Assembly (NCBI GenBank): GCA_013398055.1
Contig: VZRS01007670.1
Location: forward strand, 1 to 64,000
DNA: 64,000 nt
Direction: 5' to 3'
Source of the DNA: Ifrita kowaldi
Lineage: Eukaryota > Chordata > Aves > Passeriformes > Cinclosomatidae
A model generated the notes under the pieces. That model had not been told where the DNA came from and ran no database searches. It saw nothing but the letters and a program-made list of their open reading frames with translations. Positions 50,229-63,239 of this stretch are shown piece after piece. The translations under genes and the position numbers were made by a program. Within the stretch, counting starts at the first letter, position 1. The number at the start of each line of letters is the position of its first letter.

Positions 50229-51557
50229 CCTTCCAAATACTCTTTTTCAAACTTCTGTATGCTTTTTAATAGAATTTTAAAATACAGGCATAGAAACCAA
50301 CATATGTCTCTTTCTTCTTTACCTTCATATGTAGAAAATATTATGAATATTCTCCTCAGGTAGCAAGTATACAGCTGGTCACCATGGATTACGAAAACAG
50401 TCAGTCAATACTTGCTCACCTTGAAGTGAAGAAAAGCAGAATGGTTAAAAATTAAATGTCTCCAGCAGACTTTTACATGTCAATTGTTGATCAGCTCTTA
50501 AGAGCTGTACACTGGCAAAGTCATGCTATCTAAATTGTCATATTGGAGAAAGTGTGTTCTTCTAAAGAGCCTGTATATTGTGTTTAGATATATTTTACAG
50601 GCAAACACTTTATTAAATATGTATTGAATAAAATCTGTACAGATTTTTCATTTTCTAGCAAACAACTACTTGTTAGTATTTTAGTCTCTGAAGAAAACAG
50701 ACTGCAGGTCTCTAAGAATTTGGTTAACAAGTGCTTGGAGTGTGATTGCATGATAGAAAAAAAAACCCCAAACTTTTCCAATGATTTTTTCACATTAGGA
50801 CACCCTAGTTATTAGCTGTTTGCATAGGTTTTGTGTATGTTCCTGATTGTATATAATGATTTTTTCACATTAGCCCTGCATCTAGGCTCTCATTAACTAA
50901 CAAACACTGCTCATATTGAACTGAGAATTAACTAGCAGAACAACTCATAATGTTTATGGAATATGAGGCAACTTTACTACTTATGTGTAAAAACTTTGAA
51001 TTGCAACTCTAGCAAAAGCGTAAATATAATGATTGCATAAATAAGACTACCCAACATTTCCCTTTACATGATTCACTCTAATTAAACAGGCTTTCAGTGT
51101 TAGTTGCCCAATATTTCACTTTCAGATTGATTAGGACACCGTTTTCTTGAACACTCTGGAATTTTGCCCATATCGGCTTCAGCTCTTTGTCTTTCTTTTA
51201 TACTTTTTCAGCATAAGGAAGCTCTGAAGCCATCTTAATGACAGAAGTCAAAGCTTCATAACATTCAGACTGCATTTCTTTCCCCCCAGATACTCTGAAA
51301 AGAGGAGGGGAAAAGAAACAGATTTTTAATTTTCTTATTAACATAAACTAGCTGACCATTACTGAGTTTAGGATGTCATTCTCTAAAGTGATACTCTGAA
51401 ATAACTTCAATGCTATTCAACTTCTGAAATTGTTTAAAATGAGCGTAACTGCTATAAAGCTGGTGACTAGTTATTCAATAAGTTAGATATTTATTTGAAA
51501 GTAATACTTTTCTTTCCATATATCTTTGAAGTCTAACAGAACTTACTTGAAATTTAA

Positions 51558-51572
51558 ATATATATATATATT
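51558..51572. repeat. (TA)n microsatellite
   Basis: A run of about seven TA dinucleotides. Confidence 0.8.
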
Positions 51573-52252
51573 TGTAAAGCTTTTACCCCACAAAATATTT
51601 TCAGTTTTAGTATTAAAGAAGAATCTAGAAATGTGGTGACTTGTAAATAACTACTCCAAATTTAATTGAAAAAAAGAAAGCATATCTCATGTATCTTGGA
51701 GCCCATGGAGCTCTGTGTTGCCTTAGATATTTTGCCTAACCTTTAAAAATAGCTAATAGTTTGGCATAACATTTCAAGATACTTATATTGAAGAAAATAT
51801 AGTTCTTGTCTCTTTAGTGTTCATAAAGATGGTTTTAATCACTGGGAAAATATCACTGTGGCTGGAACGTAGTTGTTACTACACTTACTTGTATTTGGTA
51901 AATTTTAAGACCTTGGATGCAGATTTCTGAAGCTACTAAGTTGATCGGTTATTTTTGTTAGTTCATCATTTCAGTTCAACTACCTGAGTAGATAGTCAGA
52001 AAAATAAAATCTAAGTTATGTGTCAACCAAAGTTTTTACACATTTTTAATACATGGCACAGAACTGTCATTTCCTGCCAAAGCTCTTTACCAGCAGATCA
52101 AGTTTATTCATTTACTGAAACAGCATCAATAGCTGTCTTAAGTGAGGGGCTTGGGAGAAGCCCTCTGAACCAATGCCTCCTTGCACAAACCCAGAGGTCA
52201 ATAATTTTTTAATTCCTCAGTTCTTCATTCTCCTCTTTCTCATTTTCTTGAT

Positions 52253-52315
52253 TACATCTGAGGAGACTCAGGCACATAGAGGGCACAAAGTAACTTTGAT
52301 CAGGCCCAGCTGGAG
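52253..52315 (-). mobile_element. MIR-type SINE relic
   Basis: atctgaggagactcaggcac, atagagggcacaaagtaact and ttgatcaggcccagctgg follow the reverse MIR core (atgaggaaactgaggcac, agagaggttaagtaact, tgcccaaggtcacacagct) over about 60 bp. This is the clearest of the MIR-like matches in the window. Confidence 0.6.
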
Positions 52316-54434
52316 AGTTTGGGGAAAAAAAAACTGTAGGGCTTGCACTGGACGTGAATTTCATCAGCATAATATAGTGAAAAACAAAGCAGAGAAAATA
52401 GTCGTAACACAGTGATTCATATATCGTCAGAAAGATGACATTAGGAATGGAAACCTGCCAACATTTTGAGAAAACTCAAAGACTTCCACTAAAGTTAAGT
52501 ATTTGTAGAAATGTTTTCCAAACTAGAAATGAACTGTGATCCTGAAGGCTTTAGTAACAGCAAATTTTATTTGTAACTCAAGTTTTCTCACCTCCCTGTA
52601 AGACAGTCTAAAAGGTTTGTTCATACCTGAAAAGGGGACTTTTAAAAGGTGTCCGGGCTACAGTTAATTGAAGCTAAAAATAAATATCCTTTATTTATTT
52701 TGTAAACAAGGCTTGTTCTTGCTCTGCTCTTTTGAAAAAAAAAATTGAAAATTAAAATGAGTAATTAACAATGGCTTCTCCCTTATCACATTATAGAAAA
52801 GCTTTTATTTCCCAAAAGAGGAGAACATAAGCTGCTTTAAACAAAATAGAGCATACCTAGATAAATTTGGGTTGTAGGCTATGCACAATTGCAGCTGGAA
52901 CTAGTTCTGCTTATATTCATTCTTTAAATGTGTGATGCAAGCTAAGAAAACAAAGGATTTTCAAGTCCTCCACCCAGGGTTCCAAGGGAATCATAATAAA
53001 GCCACAGGTCAGGTGCTTCAAGATACACTTTATAGTACATGGTACAGAAATGTACATGAACACAAAAACCCAGTGCTTCGAAAGCCATGGTCAGCTCCAG
53101 GTACGCAGCTTTCAAGAGCTGTTTCAGAGAGGCTGAGTTGTTGAATAGTGATCGTCAGAGGGAGAAAATTAAAATCCAAACCTCACTTTGCTTCATCTTG
53201 GTGCATTCAGTAGGTGCACATGAAGTGTCTGGGCCTTGTCCAGCTTTAACCGTACTTCAGGCTCCTTCCACCCACCTGTGGCCTCTGGGGTGACGAGACT
53301 GCTGCCCTGCTTACTCTGCTGGTGACAGCAAACATTCCCTGGCCATGGAAGTGCCTATTAGCAAATGGTGTTTAGGAAAAATCTGTGTGGTACAGAAATC
53401 AATAGCAGAGCTTTTCATCGACTATAATGAAACTGGATTTCATGTTGCAAACCGGAATTCTTACACTTCAGCTTATTGCAGTTCTTTCCATCAGCATTCA
53501 GGAGCTGAAAAGATTGATCCAATGAAACATTTTATTCTTAATTTACTTATGATGGAAAATGCTTTAATAAAAAGTCCATGTATGGCAAAAAAAATTGTGG
53601 GAACTTATTTATGAAATTAAATCTCTGTGTCTACTATCTGTAGACACTCTGTCTTACTGGAAAAGCAGTTGGAACTTTTCTAAGTATATTAATATATGTT
53701 TAATAAATTTCAAGTCAGAATGAGGACACAAAGCTACAAATATTCTCTTGTTCTTTCTTGCTGTGAGGATCTGGAAGGGATATAAAATAAGAGGATGAAA
53801 TTAGAACCACCTCTGAAGTATATCTCTTCCCTTTATTTAGTGTCCTAAAGTGATTAATGCTCAGCATCCCAAACTACTTCATTCTTTAGAATAAAAGTCA
53901 CATGTTCTCACATTTATTGTTTAATTGATAGTGGGGGAAATAAAAAAGTATTCTCTTTATTTAAATGCATTTTAAATAATTCATCTGATCTGTTTGATAA
54001 AGAAACAGAAGAATAGTACTGGAAAACTAGTATTGAGGACTTTTTAGAAACTGATTCTTTCTTTCTTGCCATACTCTAATATTTCACTGAAGATAAAAGA
54101 GGTAAGTCTTAATTTAAATAGAAATACAGATTTTTGAAATTAACAGTCAAAACACTCCAGACCATAAAAACAGTGTTTCAAGTACTTTGATTTTTAAAAA
54201 TGTTGTTCTTTCTTGCATTCATTAATGCATATACCAGTAAAGGCATTTATTGTAAGTATATAAATTTATATTAACATACTCTCTACTCTGAAATCACTGT
54301 TTTTACTGTTTTATCACCAGAGATTAGGTATTTTGAAATATTTTATACTCATAATGCATTTAAACTTAAGACCATTCAATTTAAAATATTTAGGTCAGTT
54401 TTGTTTGAAAAATATTAAACAGGATATTGCAAGT

Positions 54435-54505
54435 CCTGATTCTGGGCCTGATCCTAGACTAGGGTATTTCCAGTGACTCAGTGGAGGGTGCCATCGCACA
54501 GTGGC
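54435..54505. mobile_element. Ancient CR1/L3-type tail
   Basis: tgattctgggcctgatcct, agactagggtatttccagtg and actcagtggagggtgcc match the old amniote LINE phrase gggcctgatcctg ... tccattgacttcagtggagg. Confidence 0.5.
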
Positions 54506-55640
54506 ATGTCTTCTCAACTGATTCTGTCAGAACAAACTCAGATACCTGGTTTGGGTTGGCTACTGCAGACTCTCTTTGTACTCAACAGAAAAAAATCCCC
54601 CAAAATTTTAGGCTGTGATTCATGTGAGCCCAAGTGATGTGATTTCTGCCTAAGGATTCAAACTCTTAAGTTTCTTTGCCTGTAGTCCACTGATATTTCA
54701 GATGCAGATGTGCAGACATTAAAGATAAGCTCTCTTGGGTCAGAGGAATTGTAGCTTCAATACACATTCCTTTATTAAAGATATCAAAATGAGCAATGTT
54801 ATTCAAAAGCCATAGGCCCTCGTTGCCTCATTAGAAAGGGCAATGACCTTCACACTCCTGACCCACGTGTGAAGTGATGAAGCAGTGCAGCACAGCAGGA
54901 AATACCTTGCCTCGAATGTCATGAAGTTCTGAAGACAGACAGATTTCTATTTTGTAAAATAACGAAGTGAGGATAAACTCCCAGGTTTTTAGAGCACTGG
55001 CTACAGACACACCATGCACTAAAGTACAGAACTGTAAAAATGCTGCAGAAAGTATGTCTTTTATACACTGCTTTCCTCTGCTTCAAGGTAGACCAAGACA
55101 GAAAAGCCTGGCTCTTCTTTCTCCATGGAATGAATACAAATCCTCAAAAAAGGATTTTTTTTGGTGGGGGTACATCACCCATGGTACTTAGACCTGGTTG
55201 AAAATGAGATTGATTTCAATGTTCAAATAACAAACTAGAAAATTTAGGGGGACTATAAAATGTCAAATAGTAACACACATTCCCAGTCAAATAGCTGCAA
55301 AGATCTTAAACACATCTTCTAATCTACCCAAGGATTTTATTTTAGCTTTCCACATTTATAGTAACAGGCACCTTTCACTCAAAGCCTAAGTAATCTTAGA
55401 CCTTAATAGCTTTTCACTGCAACATGAATCATACTTTCCTTTACTCATCCCCAGTAATGGAAATGTGAATTTGAATTATTGGAATAAGAAAATTATAGGT
55501 AATTTATGTTTGTTGTAGTCTTGTTTCTATGATTTTGAGAGAAGATGGCCATAATTTGTAACCCTGGTAACAGAGACTGCACATCCATTTGTTAAATCTG
55601 ACCCAACAAACAGCTTGCTCCTCTGGATTTTAGTTGGAGG

Positions 55641-55683
55641 GAAGAAAAAAGAAAAAAGAAAAAAAGAAAAAATAAGAAAATGA
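55641..55683. repeat. Purine-rich (GAAAA)n low-complexity tract
   Basis: Irregular GAAAAAA units, all purine on the plus strand for about 40 bp apart from one T. Confidence 0.85.
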
Positions 55684-57240
55684 GATTAATTCATCATTTG
55701 GGAATTTCCTTATTGTTGTTATTGTTAATTATTCAAGTAGCATTAGCAAATTAAATATTACAAAAGGATTTCAATAATAACCGCTTCTGCTGGAGCTATA
55801 TTTAATTGTCTCAATCTCAAAGGAAAAAAACTTCCTTTAAATAATGTCACCAGATAACAACACCAAAAAATTACAGTCCATTGAAAAACACACTTAATTT
55901 CATCACATATCTAATCAACACCTATTCAGATTGTTACCTAAGAGTTGGCTAAACATTTACTTACAATTGCAGCAAACACAGACCTTACAGTGAGAGTAAC
56001 TGCACAAGACCTGAAAAAAATCCCACAAAGACCCCAATTTTTTGTGAAAGATGTGGATCATTACTCTATTCCCACTTTAGCAAACAGAAATTGAAGTTCT
56101 TTAAATCTTGCAAGAGGTGCCTTGTAACTTCTAGCATCTTGTCCTCAATTAGCATCTGTTTACAGCTGAAACATTGGTCTGTTAATTTAAATTGATTTGA
56201 TGTGATGGAGCAGACTGTGTTCTAAATGCTTTTTCCTAAATCACACTCAATTAAATAAAAAGCTTGTGATGTGTTGATGGGGTATCAGTGCCCACAAGCT
56301 GTAGGGTTTGGCTGTATTATATAAATGTTTCTTTTTTAAAACCAGTCAATCTCTGTACTTGTCTGTGATATATCCTTTGAAATCCACTGTTGAAAACATA
56401 TTTATCCCCTGAAACAGTCCCATTCTAACGACCACATTCCATTAGCCACCTTTTTTCTCAAGCATGTTGTTTTGTCTGTGAATCTAGTGTACCTTCTACC
56501 CATTACATGCCTTCATACATCCAATATCACAGACATTTTGCACAAAGTAGTGAATTTCATCCTCATAGTCCATTTACCAGGTGTTTCTTCAGCTCCTAAA
56601 TAAAATATTCAATTACCTAAGCAACTGTCACACTACTGAATTTTGCTAGTCAGAAGAAAATGCACGCACCTGTGCACAACCCCCTAAACTTTTTTTAGGG
56701 GTTTTTTTTGTCATGTAAGTATAAAACTCAACCCCCTTCTACTGATGCACAGACTTGTCGAGACTTCACTTGCACTCTGGCAGATCTGGATTGAATCTGG
56801 ATCCCATAAGTTTCTACATCTACTAACACTAGCTAATGGCTGATCATAAATTCCAGGCAACTTCCTTGGATAAACTTCTTTAGCGCACAGTCAAGTCAGA
56901 TCCTCTTTATGTAATGGAACACCATATGGTGCTTCTGATAACACTGTAAAACCTGTGCATGAGCCTCAAGACACAGCTGGCTAGAAAAATTTGACTTGGA
57001 AATTTTTGGAAAAATTTTTTGTGCTGCAGTGTAGTCTGATTTCCTCATGGCAACATTCAGGCACAATGCACAGGGAAAGGAAGAACCACTGACTCAGCTA
57101 TATGCAATTTCTCAAATATGCATATACTCTTTCATATTTAAATATTAAAGCACAAATGTACCTCAAATTCAACATCCCAGAGAACATTTACCATTCCTGT
57201 TCCTTTAGCAAGAGAGTGAACTCAGAATTTAGGCTGTCTT

Positions 57241-58140
57241 CGAGACACGCAACCCTCTGGCCTGGCTGAACTGCGTACCTGGCTACTGAAGGAGAAACTT
57301 CCCTCTTTGCACCAAAAGCTTTCCCCTTTTAAACAGTCTGTGACTCTCAACCCCCTGCGCTTATGCTGCAAATTTTCCAGCTCTGACATGAACAGGCACC
57401 CTTTCCGCTTCTGGGCAGAGTTGTTCAAAGTCAATGGCCCTGCTGCTAGCAAGCACATTGATCCACTGGTGTAGAGCCATTAAGTGTTGATGGCCCTTGA
57501 TTGCTCTGTCAAAGCTTCCCAGCTATAGTCCAGTTCTACGTGCCAACTTCCTGCTTTAAAACGAATGCTTTAAGCTGCGCTTGATGTTACCTTCGAAACG
57601 AAGTGTAAAACACAACAGCCTATTCACAAAACACAAATGGGAATTATACATTGACAACGACATAACCCCAAAGCATCACCACTTTTGTTGTGAGTTAAAA
57701 GACTGTCAATTACTCTTTTCCAGCAATTAAGACTCGAAAATCTAACAACGAAAACGAAAAGAGCAGAGTTTGAAAGAATACCACAAGTGTAAGTACGGAA
57801 CAGAGAAGTCATCTCTGAGAAAATGCGTGGGTAATAATTCTCTGACTTCATAGCAAAAAGGCCGACCCCTTACTAGGGCAGAGCAAAATGAAGAGTTATG
57901 TGAATCTCAAGTGTTGTCAATCGTGTGTCCGAACTATTCTAAAGAGTCGAGTTTTAGATGAGACTTTTCAATGAGCTCAGCTTGACTCACTCTTTGGCAC
58001 AGTGCATGCTATTACTGATGATTTGCACACTAAATCGATGAAAATTCCCATAATAAATTATTGATTTATTTAATCCCATTTCACCCAGCCAGGCATATAA
58101 TTACTCACAGTTTTGCAAAACCACGAACCTGTTAAAATCC
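57241..58140. other. CpG-retaining stretch, candidate regulatory element
   Basis: I count about 22 CpG dinucleotides in these 900 bp, against four in 28081-28980, although the sequence is not GC-rich. CpGs sit in varied contexts (cttcgaaacgaagtg, aacaacgaaaacgaaaag, aatcgatgaaaa), so this is no simple repeat or young transposon. Retained CpGs in AT-rich DNA suggest either low germline methylation or purifying selection, as seen at enhancers. Homeodomain-type words (ttattgatttattt near 58063) follow. There is no convincing open frame. Conservation cannot be judged from one genome. Confidence 0.45.
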
Positions 58141-58309
58141 AAATATGTATGTAATCACCAGTGCTTCTCAGATTAGCTTTAATCTGTTGACTAATAACAT
58201 GAAGATTGATATGCCCACTCAAACAACCCCTCTATCCATTGAAAGCATAGATGTATATTGAAACAGCAAATGGATTTCATATTTTATCCTCTAAATAGAT
58301 GCCAGATGC

Positions 58310-58375
58310 TCAGCTGGTGTCACTTGGTAGAGCTCTATTGAAGGAAATGTCAATTTATAACAGCTGGTCCATATG
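58310..58375. mobile_element. Ancient amniote repeat, palindromic type
   Basis: gctcagctggtgtcacttgg, tagagctctattgaaggaaa and tgtcaatttataacagctgg match the palindromic amniote phrase cagctggtgtaaat..catag ctccattga..tcaatttacaccagctg. The inverted ends CAGCTGGT.../...ACAGCTG are visible. It lies just beyond the CpG-retaining stretch, so it may be co-opted. Confidence 0.5.
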
Positions 58376-58420
58376 ACTACATGTCTAGGTGAAAGTGAAT
58401 TTTTGTTATTTGTATACAGA

Positions 58421-61400
58421 GTTCTTTGTTCCACTTACTTGAGTCTTCTTTAATGATAGTAAATTAGAGTTAGCTGCCTATGTTTTTCAGTTTAGAAACA
58501 AAATGTACAGCCTATGTTGCCTTTATAGTTGTTAAAAGAGCTGCATTTCCAAACAATAACCAGAAAGGGCAGTGACATCCCCAGGAGAAGGAAGAGCAGT
58601 TTTCAGCTGAGTTAAAAAGGCAAGTGAAAAGAAGAAAAAAAAAATGGTTGCAGGGAAGAGCACAGGAAATTCTAGAACTAAAACTCAAGAGCAGAAAATT
58701 TTATGCAAAAAGAATTTCAGCAATGAGCAAATGCAGTTACAATGAGCTGCAATCTCAGGTGTTTGCATACATGGGGTTTTTTTTCTGTGTTTCCAAAAAC
58801 GACATAAATATATACAACAGATCTGTTTATCCCATTCTGAGTTATATATGAGTTTTGGTAGACAGCTTCTTGTTACTGCTTTGCAGTTGTTGTTTTCAAG
58901 CTGCTTTTATGTCTCATTTTGATATGCAAATAACAGAGGCTCAAATGTTAAATCACCTACCAAACAACAAGACAATCTTATTTTATTCTACCTTTCTAAA
59001 CCTTCTTTTCTGGTTTTGCTTTTCTAAAGGCAAAAAAGCTCTTCTATTCAGATTGGAAACAGAACTCCAAACTAGGCTATGTAAACTAATGGGCGTATTC
59101 TGAGCTTAAGCCACGTAAAGTATTTAAACACTTTAAAAAAATTATACAGTGTTTTTAAAAACAGCAAGGTTTTCACAAAGCTATAATTACAAATGGGAAA
59201 AAAATATACAACCAAGTGATCTAAATATTGTAAAATTTCACTGAGACCAGTCATTGCTCAGATTCTAAAGGAGCTGAGTCCTCAGTAGAATTTTTCTTCT
59301 CCTCGTTTTTAAGATAGTATTTACGTATACATGCAGAGATTTATGATAATGCATTTGCAAGTGTTGTGGCCAGCCAGAAAGAGTGATGAAATTGTATCTG
59401 TTACTTACTTATATAAAGATATGCTTATAAGCAGAGAATGCCTATGCCAGAATGTGAGAAACTGCCCCAGAAATAAGGATTGAGCTCACTCTTAGAAAGT
59501 TTTCACAGCATAGTATCAGCTGAAGTTGGGCCACTGGGACAACCTCATCTAAAATATTCTCAATATCACCCTCAATGAATGGTTCAACCAAGCAAGGTAG
59601 TAGAAGTTACCAGGAACTGGCGGACTGGTGGCACAGTCACAGGCCAGTGTGCCTGTAATTATATACATATATATATGACAGAAAATGAGAAATATATCAG
59701 TGTGTGTGCATGTACATACATACATAAAAATACATATACATTCTCCTGTGACTCAACACAGGATATTCCACAACAGCATATGCCAAAAAATCACATTCAC
59801 ACAGCTGTTTTATTTTGTCCTTTCTTTTTAAAATGAGCACTGGACAACACATTCTGCCCACAAGAACTTCTATTGCAGTAACTAGGCAACAGAGGTAGAC
59901 CAGTGATCAATTATGTCACATTTTGCCAGTAATCAGTACCTATGACACCAAGGTTTCCTTCTTATCCTTCAGTAGTGCACATGCCACAGCTTACTAATAA
60001 CTGGCAAATAGTAAGGGCTTTCCTTTATAAATAAGTGAGTAACAGCAGTGGCTCAAAGAAAGTCAGAGGCAATATTACACTGGAAATAATTAGCCATGGT
60101 AGAACAATACTTGCATAAACAAATCATAACAAACAAGTCCAGCCACCTCTGACAAGGATCCTGGGACATAACTGAAAGCACTTAGCAAACCAGCTGTCTG
60201 GACAGAAAATACGGAATAATACTTTATTCAGTCAAAATTAGCAAATGCACATCGGGGGCAGAAAGCAGTTACTTGACCTGAAATTTGGCTCAGCCACACC
60301 TCCGTTACATGACAGTGGTATGGATCTCTGTGGCCACGAACAGGCAAACTTACAATTCACAGAGCTGTACTGGGACTACGGTGTCTGCTTGTAATTTTTG
60401 TGGGTACTTTACAGAGTATTCCACTACTGAAATTGCAAAGCACCTTGAAGATCTGTACATTAAAATTTTATGAAAGCGGATCAAAAAGATTATTTTAAAA
60501 GTTCTTCTGGGAAACATTTAGTTGTACTTTCAACATTACAATACAAATTACTGTGAGTTAAAGATTCGAAACAAAGAGAATACCACATGCCCAAAAATAA
60601 ATCGTTTTCCCGTGTCATCACCTGTTCAAGAGGCATCACTCCCTTGATTTTTTAAGTGTATTGGACAACTAGTGAACTATTGCATAACACAGGCCCACTT
60701 TTCTGTCAAAAATAATCACTGACTTCAACGGAGCTTGCCAAATTTAGATCAGCAGTGTCCAGAGTAGAAACTGGACCTCAGATATCATAAGTTTGTTAGA
60801 TTTTTTTTTCTTAAAACCAGTATTTTTCTGCAATTGCAACTCTGAAGAACTGTAGACTTCCCCATGGAGGAACTACAAAAGTAAAATCTGCTGCTGGAGC
60901 ACAACTCTGACAAGTACATACAAGGTGGGTTTTTTCTGTTACTGTGCTATTATGCGTACCATGCATTGGACAACATAATGTAGTCCATCTTGCCTGTAGC
61001 TTTGCTCAGCTTGTGGTTTATAATGTTCTCTGTGGTAGTCATTACACAGCCTGCAGCCACTAACAGTTGCTGAACATGCTTTTGAAGCTCAGCGTATGAG
61101 CCTGTCTTGCTCTCTGACAGACATTGAAAATGTTGTCTGTGGAGTCAGCTCATTTATTTAGAAGGAGTAGATATACCTAGAGTGCTACATATGTAGGTTT
61201 TCTTGAGGTTTTCTTAGAAACAGCCTATCTATTTCAGAATAAACTGTATGCACTTAGCTGGAGGGACAGTGTGGATCAAGCCTAGAGAATAATGAGATGT
61301 TGGCAGAGGAGAGGCAGAGAAATTTGTCTTACGGAGAGTTCTGTAAAGTTTAACTGGGGGAAAGTATCTAACTCAACATCATAAAATTTTGAAATGAGAG

Positions 61401-61854
61401 CATGTAATTAGGAAAATGACTCTATGAGATGTAATTAGATCTTTCTGATGTGAAAACTGGATGAGTAATCATTTCCTGTATGCAAATACTTAGTGCACAT
61501 GTATTTCAAATATAAGGTCTTGGGAGTGCATACATTGCCTGCAATGTGTATTAATGACTCAAATCATCTAAATGGGTGCTCAGATATTACTGGGGGAGTA
61601 AACAATTCTGTGAAAGGGAGTTGTCACTTTTCACAGCATTTTAGTTAGGGAGTGCAAATGTGGTATAATGACTGAGGAGCTGTTATTCATGGGAATGTTT
61701 TTTAAATGTTATACTGTACTAGAATGCTTTTGTTTTTTACTGCTTCACTGGACTGAGGTAAAAAATTACATGCACCTTTAAGGGATGGAGGCTATTTGTA
61801 ACTGAGTGTATAAACTTAAGGAACTCAGAAACAAAATACAACAATTATCTATTT
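58421..61854. other. AT-rich single-copy DNA, no gene
   Basis: No gene recognised. A short TA-rich run lies at 59658-59677 (tatacatatatatatg). An L3-type relic is given separately at 60715. Confidence 0.55.
60712..60785. mobile_element. Ancient CR1/L3-type tail
   Basis: atcactgacttcaacggagc then ttgccaaatttagatcagca matches cattgacttcaatggagtta caccaatttacatcagc, an old amniote repeat phrase, over about 40 bp. Confidence 0.5.
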
Positions 61855-62285
61855 CACAGAACCATAGAATAATAGTTTGGGTTGGAAGAGACCTTAGATC
61901 ATTAGTTCCGACTCCCTGCCATGGGTAGGAACACTTTCTACTAGACAGTGCCGCATCCAATCTGGCCTTGAATACCCCCAGAGGTGGGGCATCCACAACT
62001 TCTCTGGGCAATCTGTTCCAGTGCTTTGCTATGTTCTGAGTAAAGAATTTCTTCCTAATATCTAATCTAAATCTACTGTCTTTCAGTTTGAAGCCATTCC
62101 CCCTTGTCCTGTCACTACATCCCCTTGTAAAAACTCTCCATCTTTCCTGTAGGCTCCCTTCAGGGAGGCCACATTTAGGTCACCCTGAAGCCTCCTCTTC
62201 TCCAGACTGAACAATCCCATTTTTCTCATCCTCTTCTCATATTAGGGATACTCTATCCCATCTAATAATCTTATCCCTCTTAATC
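61855..62285 (-). mobile_element. CR1 LINE 3' UTR fragment
   Basis: The left end keeps a recognisable terminal repeat (cacagaaccatagaataat) then gggttggaagagaccttag. The 3' UTR complement follows: ccatgggtaggaacactttc, aagaatttcttcctaatatc, gtttgaagccattccccc, cttgtcctgtcactacatcc, cctcctcttctccagactga. It ends near 62285 by 5' truncation. No ORF2 sequence is included. Its retained tail and lower divergence suggest it is among the younger CR1 copies here. Confidence 0.95.
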
Positions 62286-63239
62286 ATCACCTCTAAACAA
62301 CTAATATTTGTGAGAGCAGTTAGGCCTGCACAGTAATATTTTTTGGTCATTAGGACAACATCAGTGATATGTCCTCTGTTCCAAAATTAAGCTCTCTGCT
62401 GTGGGAATACCTGCTTATCCCCGATAAAGTATTTTTCTTCCTGGAGCATAGATTGTGTTTTTATTCAAGGCACAGTAAGTGACTTTTGTCACTATTAAGG
62501 TTATATGTCTACTTCAAGACGTGTATGATAATAAGTGTGTTTCATAAATGTATATATATGTTTGAAGAGGTATATCATTACAAAAATGATCACCAATCAC
62601 TTCTCCAGATGCAGAAAACAAGACAAAGGTAATTAATTTTTCCATTTATTATTAAAAATGCTGTGTCTCTTTCTTAAACTTTTCAGAAAACTTAGCATAT
62701 GTTTATTAATAGAATTGAGGCTTTTAAGTTAGGAACAGCCACATGTACTCTGAAGAATTCACATTTTTATGGACTACTATATATGCATCCTCTTGATACA
62801 ACTGCATGGGATTAAGTTCTCAGCCATACATTCTATTTTTATAGAAACATTTGTAAGTATATTGAGAGGGAAATTCTGCATCTCTAAAAGCAAATAAATG
62901 AGAAAATAAATGACCTACAAGCATCAGACACTGAGTTGGTAATCAAATCTTGAAAGTCTTGAAAGAGAATCATGGGATTGAATATTAAATACTTGGCATT
63001 ATATTCTTTTCTCCCAGAGAGAATATGACTCTCCTGTGCAAAACATTCAGATTGTAGTTTGTGTCCTGTGCTCTCAGCCCTTCAAATTGTTTAAGACTTT
63101 AAAATTTAATCAAGGGATTTCTTAATGGAGGCGAATGAAGAGTAACATCAGAAATACATTTGACAAAAGGGTAACAAATTTCTACTTAATTATTTACAAT
63201 GGCCCTATACTGCTACTTAGAGACACAAAGTAGTCAGGC
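62286..63239. other. AT-rich single-copy DNA
   Basis: Nothing recognised apart from a short TA-rich run near 62552. Confidence 0.55.

Larger units (their letters stand above)
49658..57240. other. Single-copy DNA, no gene
   Basis: Mostly AT-rich. The stretch 49900-50160 is GC-richer (gctggcacagctggcagcag) without a recognisable element. Small simple repeats, one MIR-like relic and one L3-like relic are listed separately. Sequence from about 55700 to 56600 is rich in AATTA/ATTTA homeodomain-type words, but I cannot test conservation. Confidence 0.5.

Noticed and set aside
56681..56709. CCCCTAAA / TTTAGGGG hairpin followed by a T run, like an intrinsic terminator
   Set aside because: This is vertebrate nuclear DNA with no bacterial-type gene upstream. 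An 8-bp inverted repeat next to T is expected by chance.
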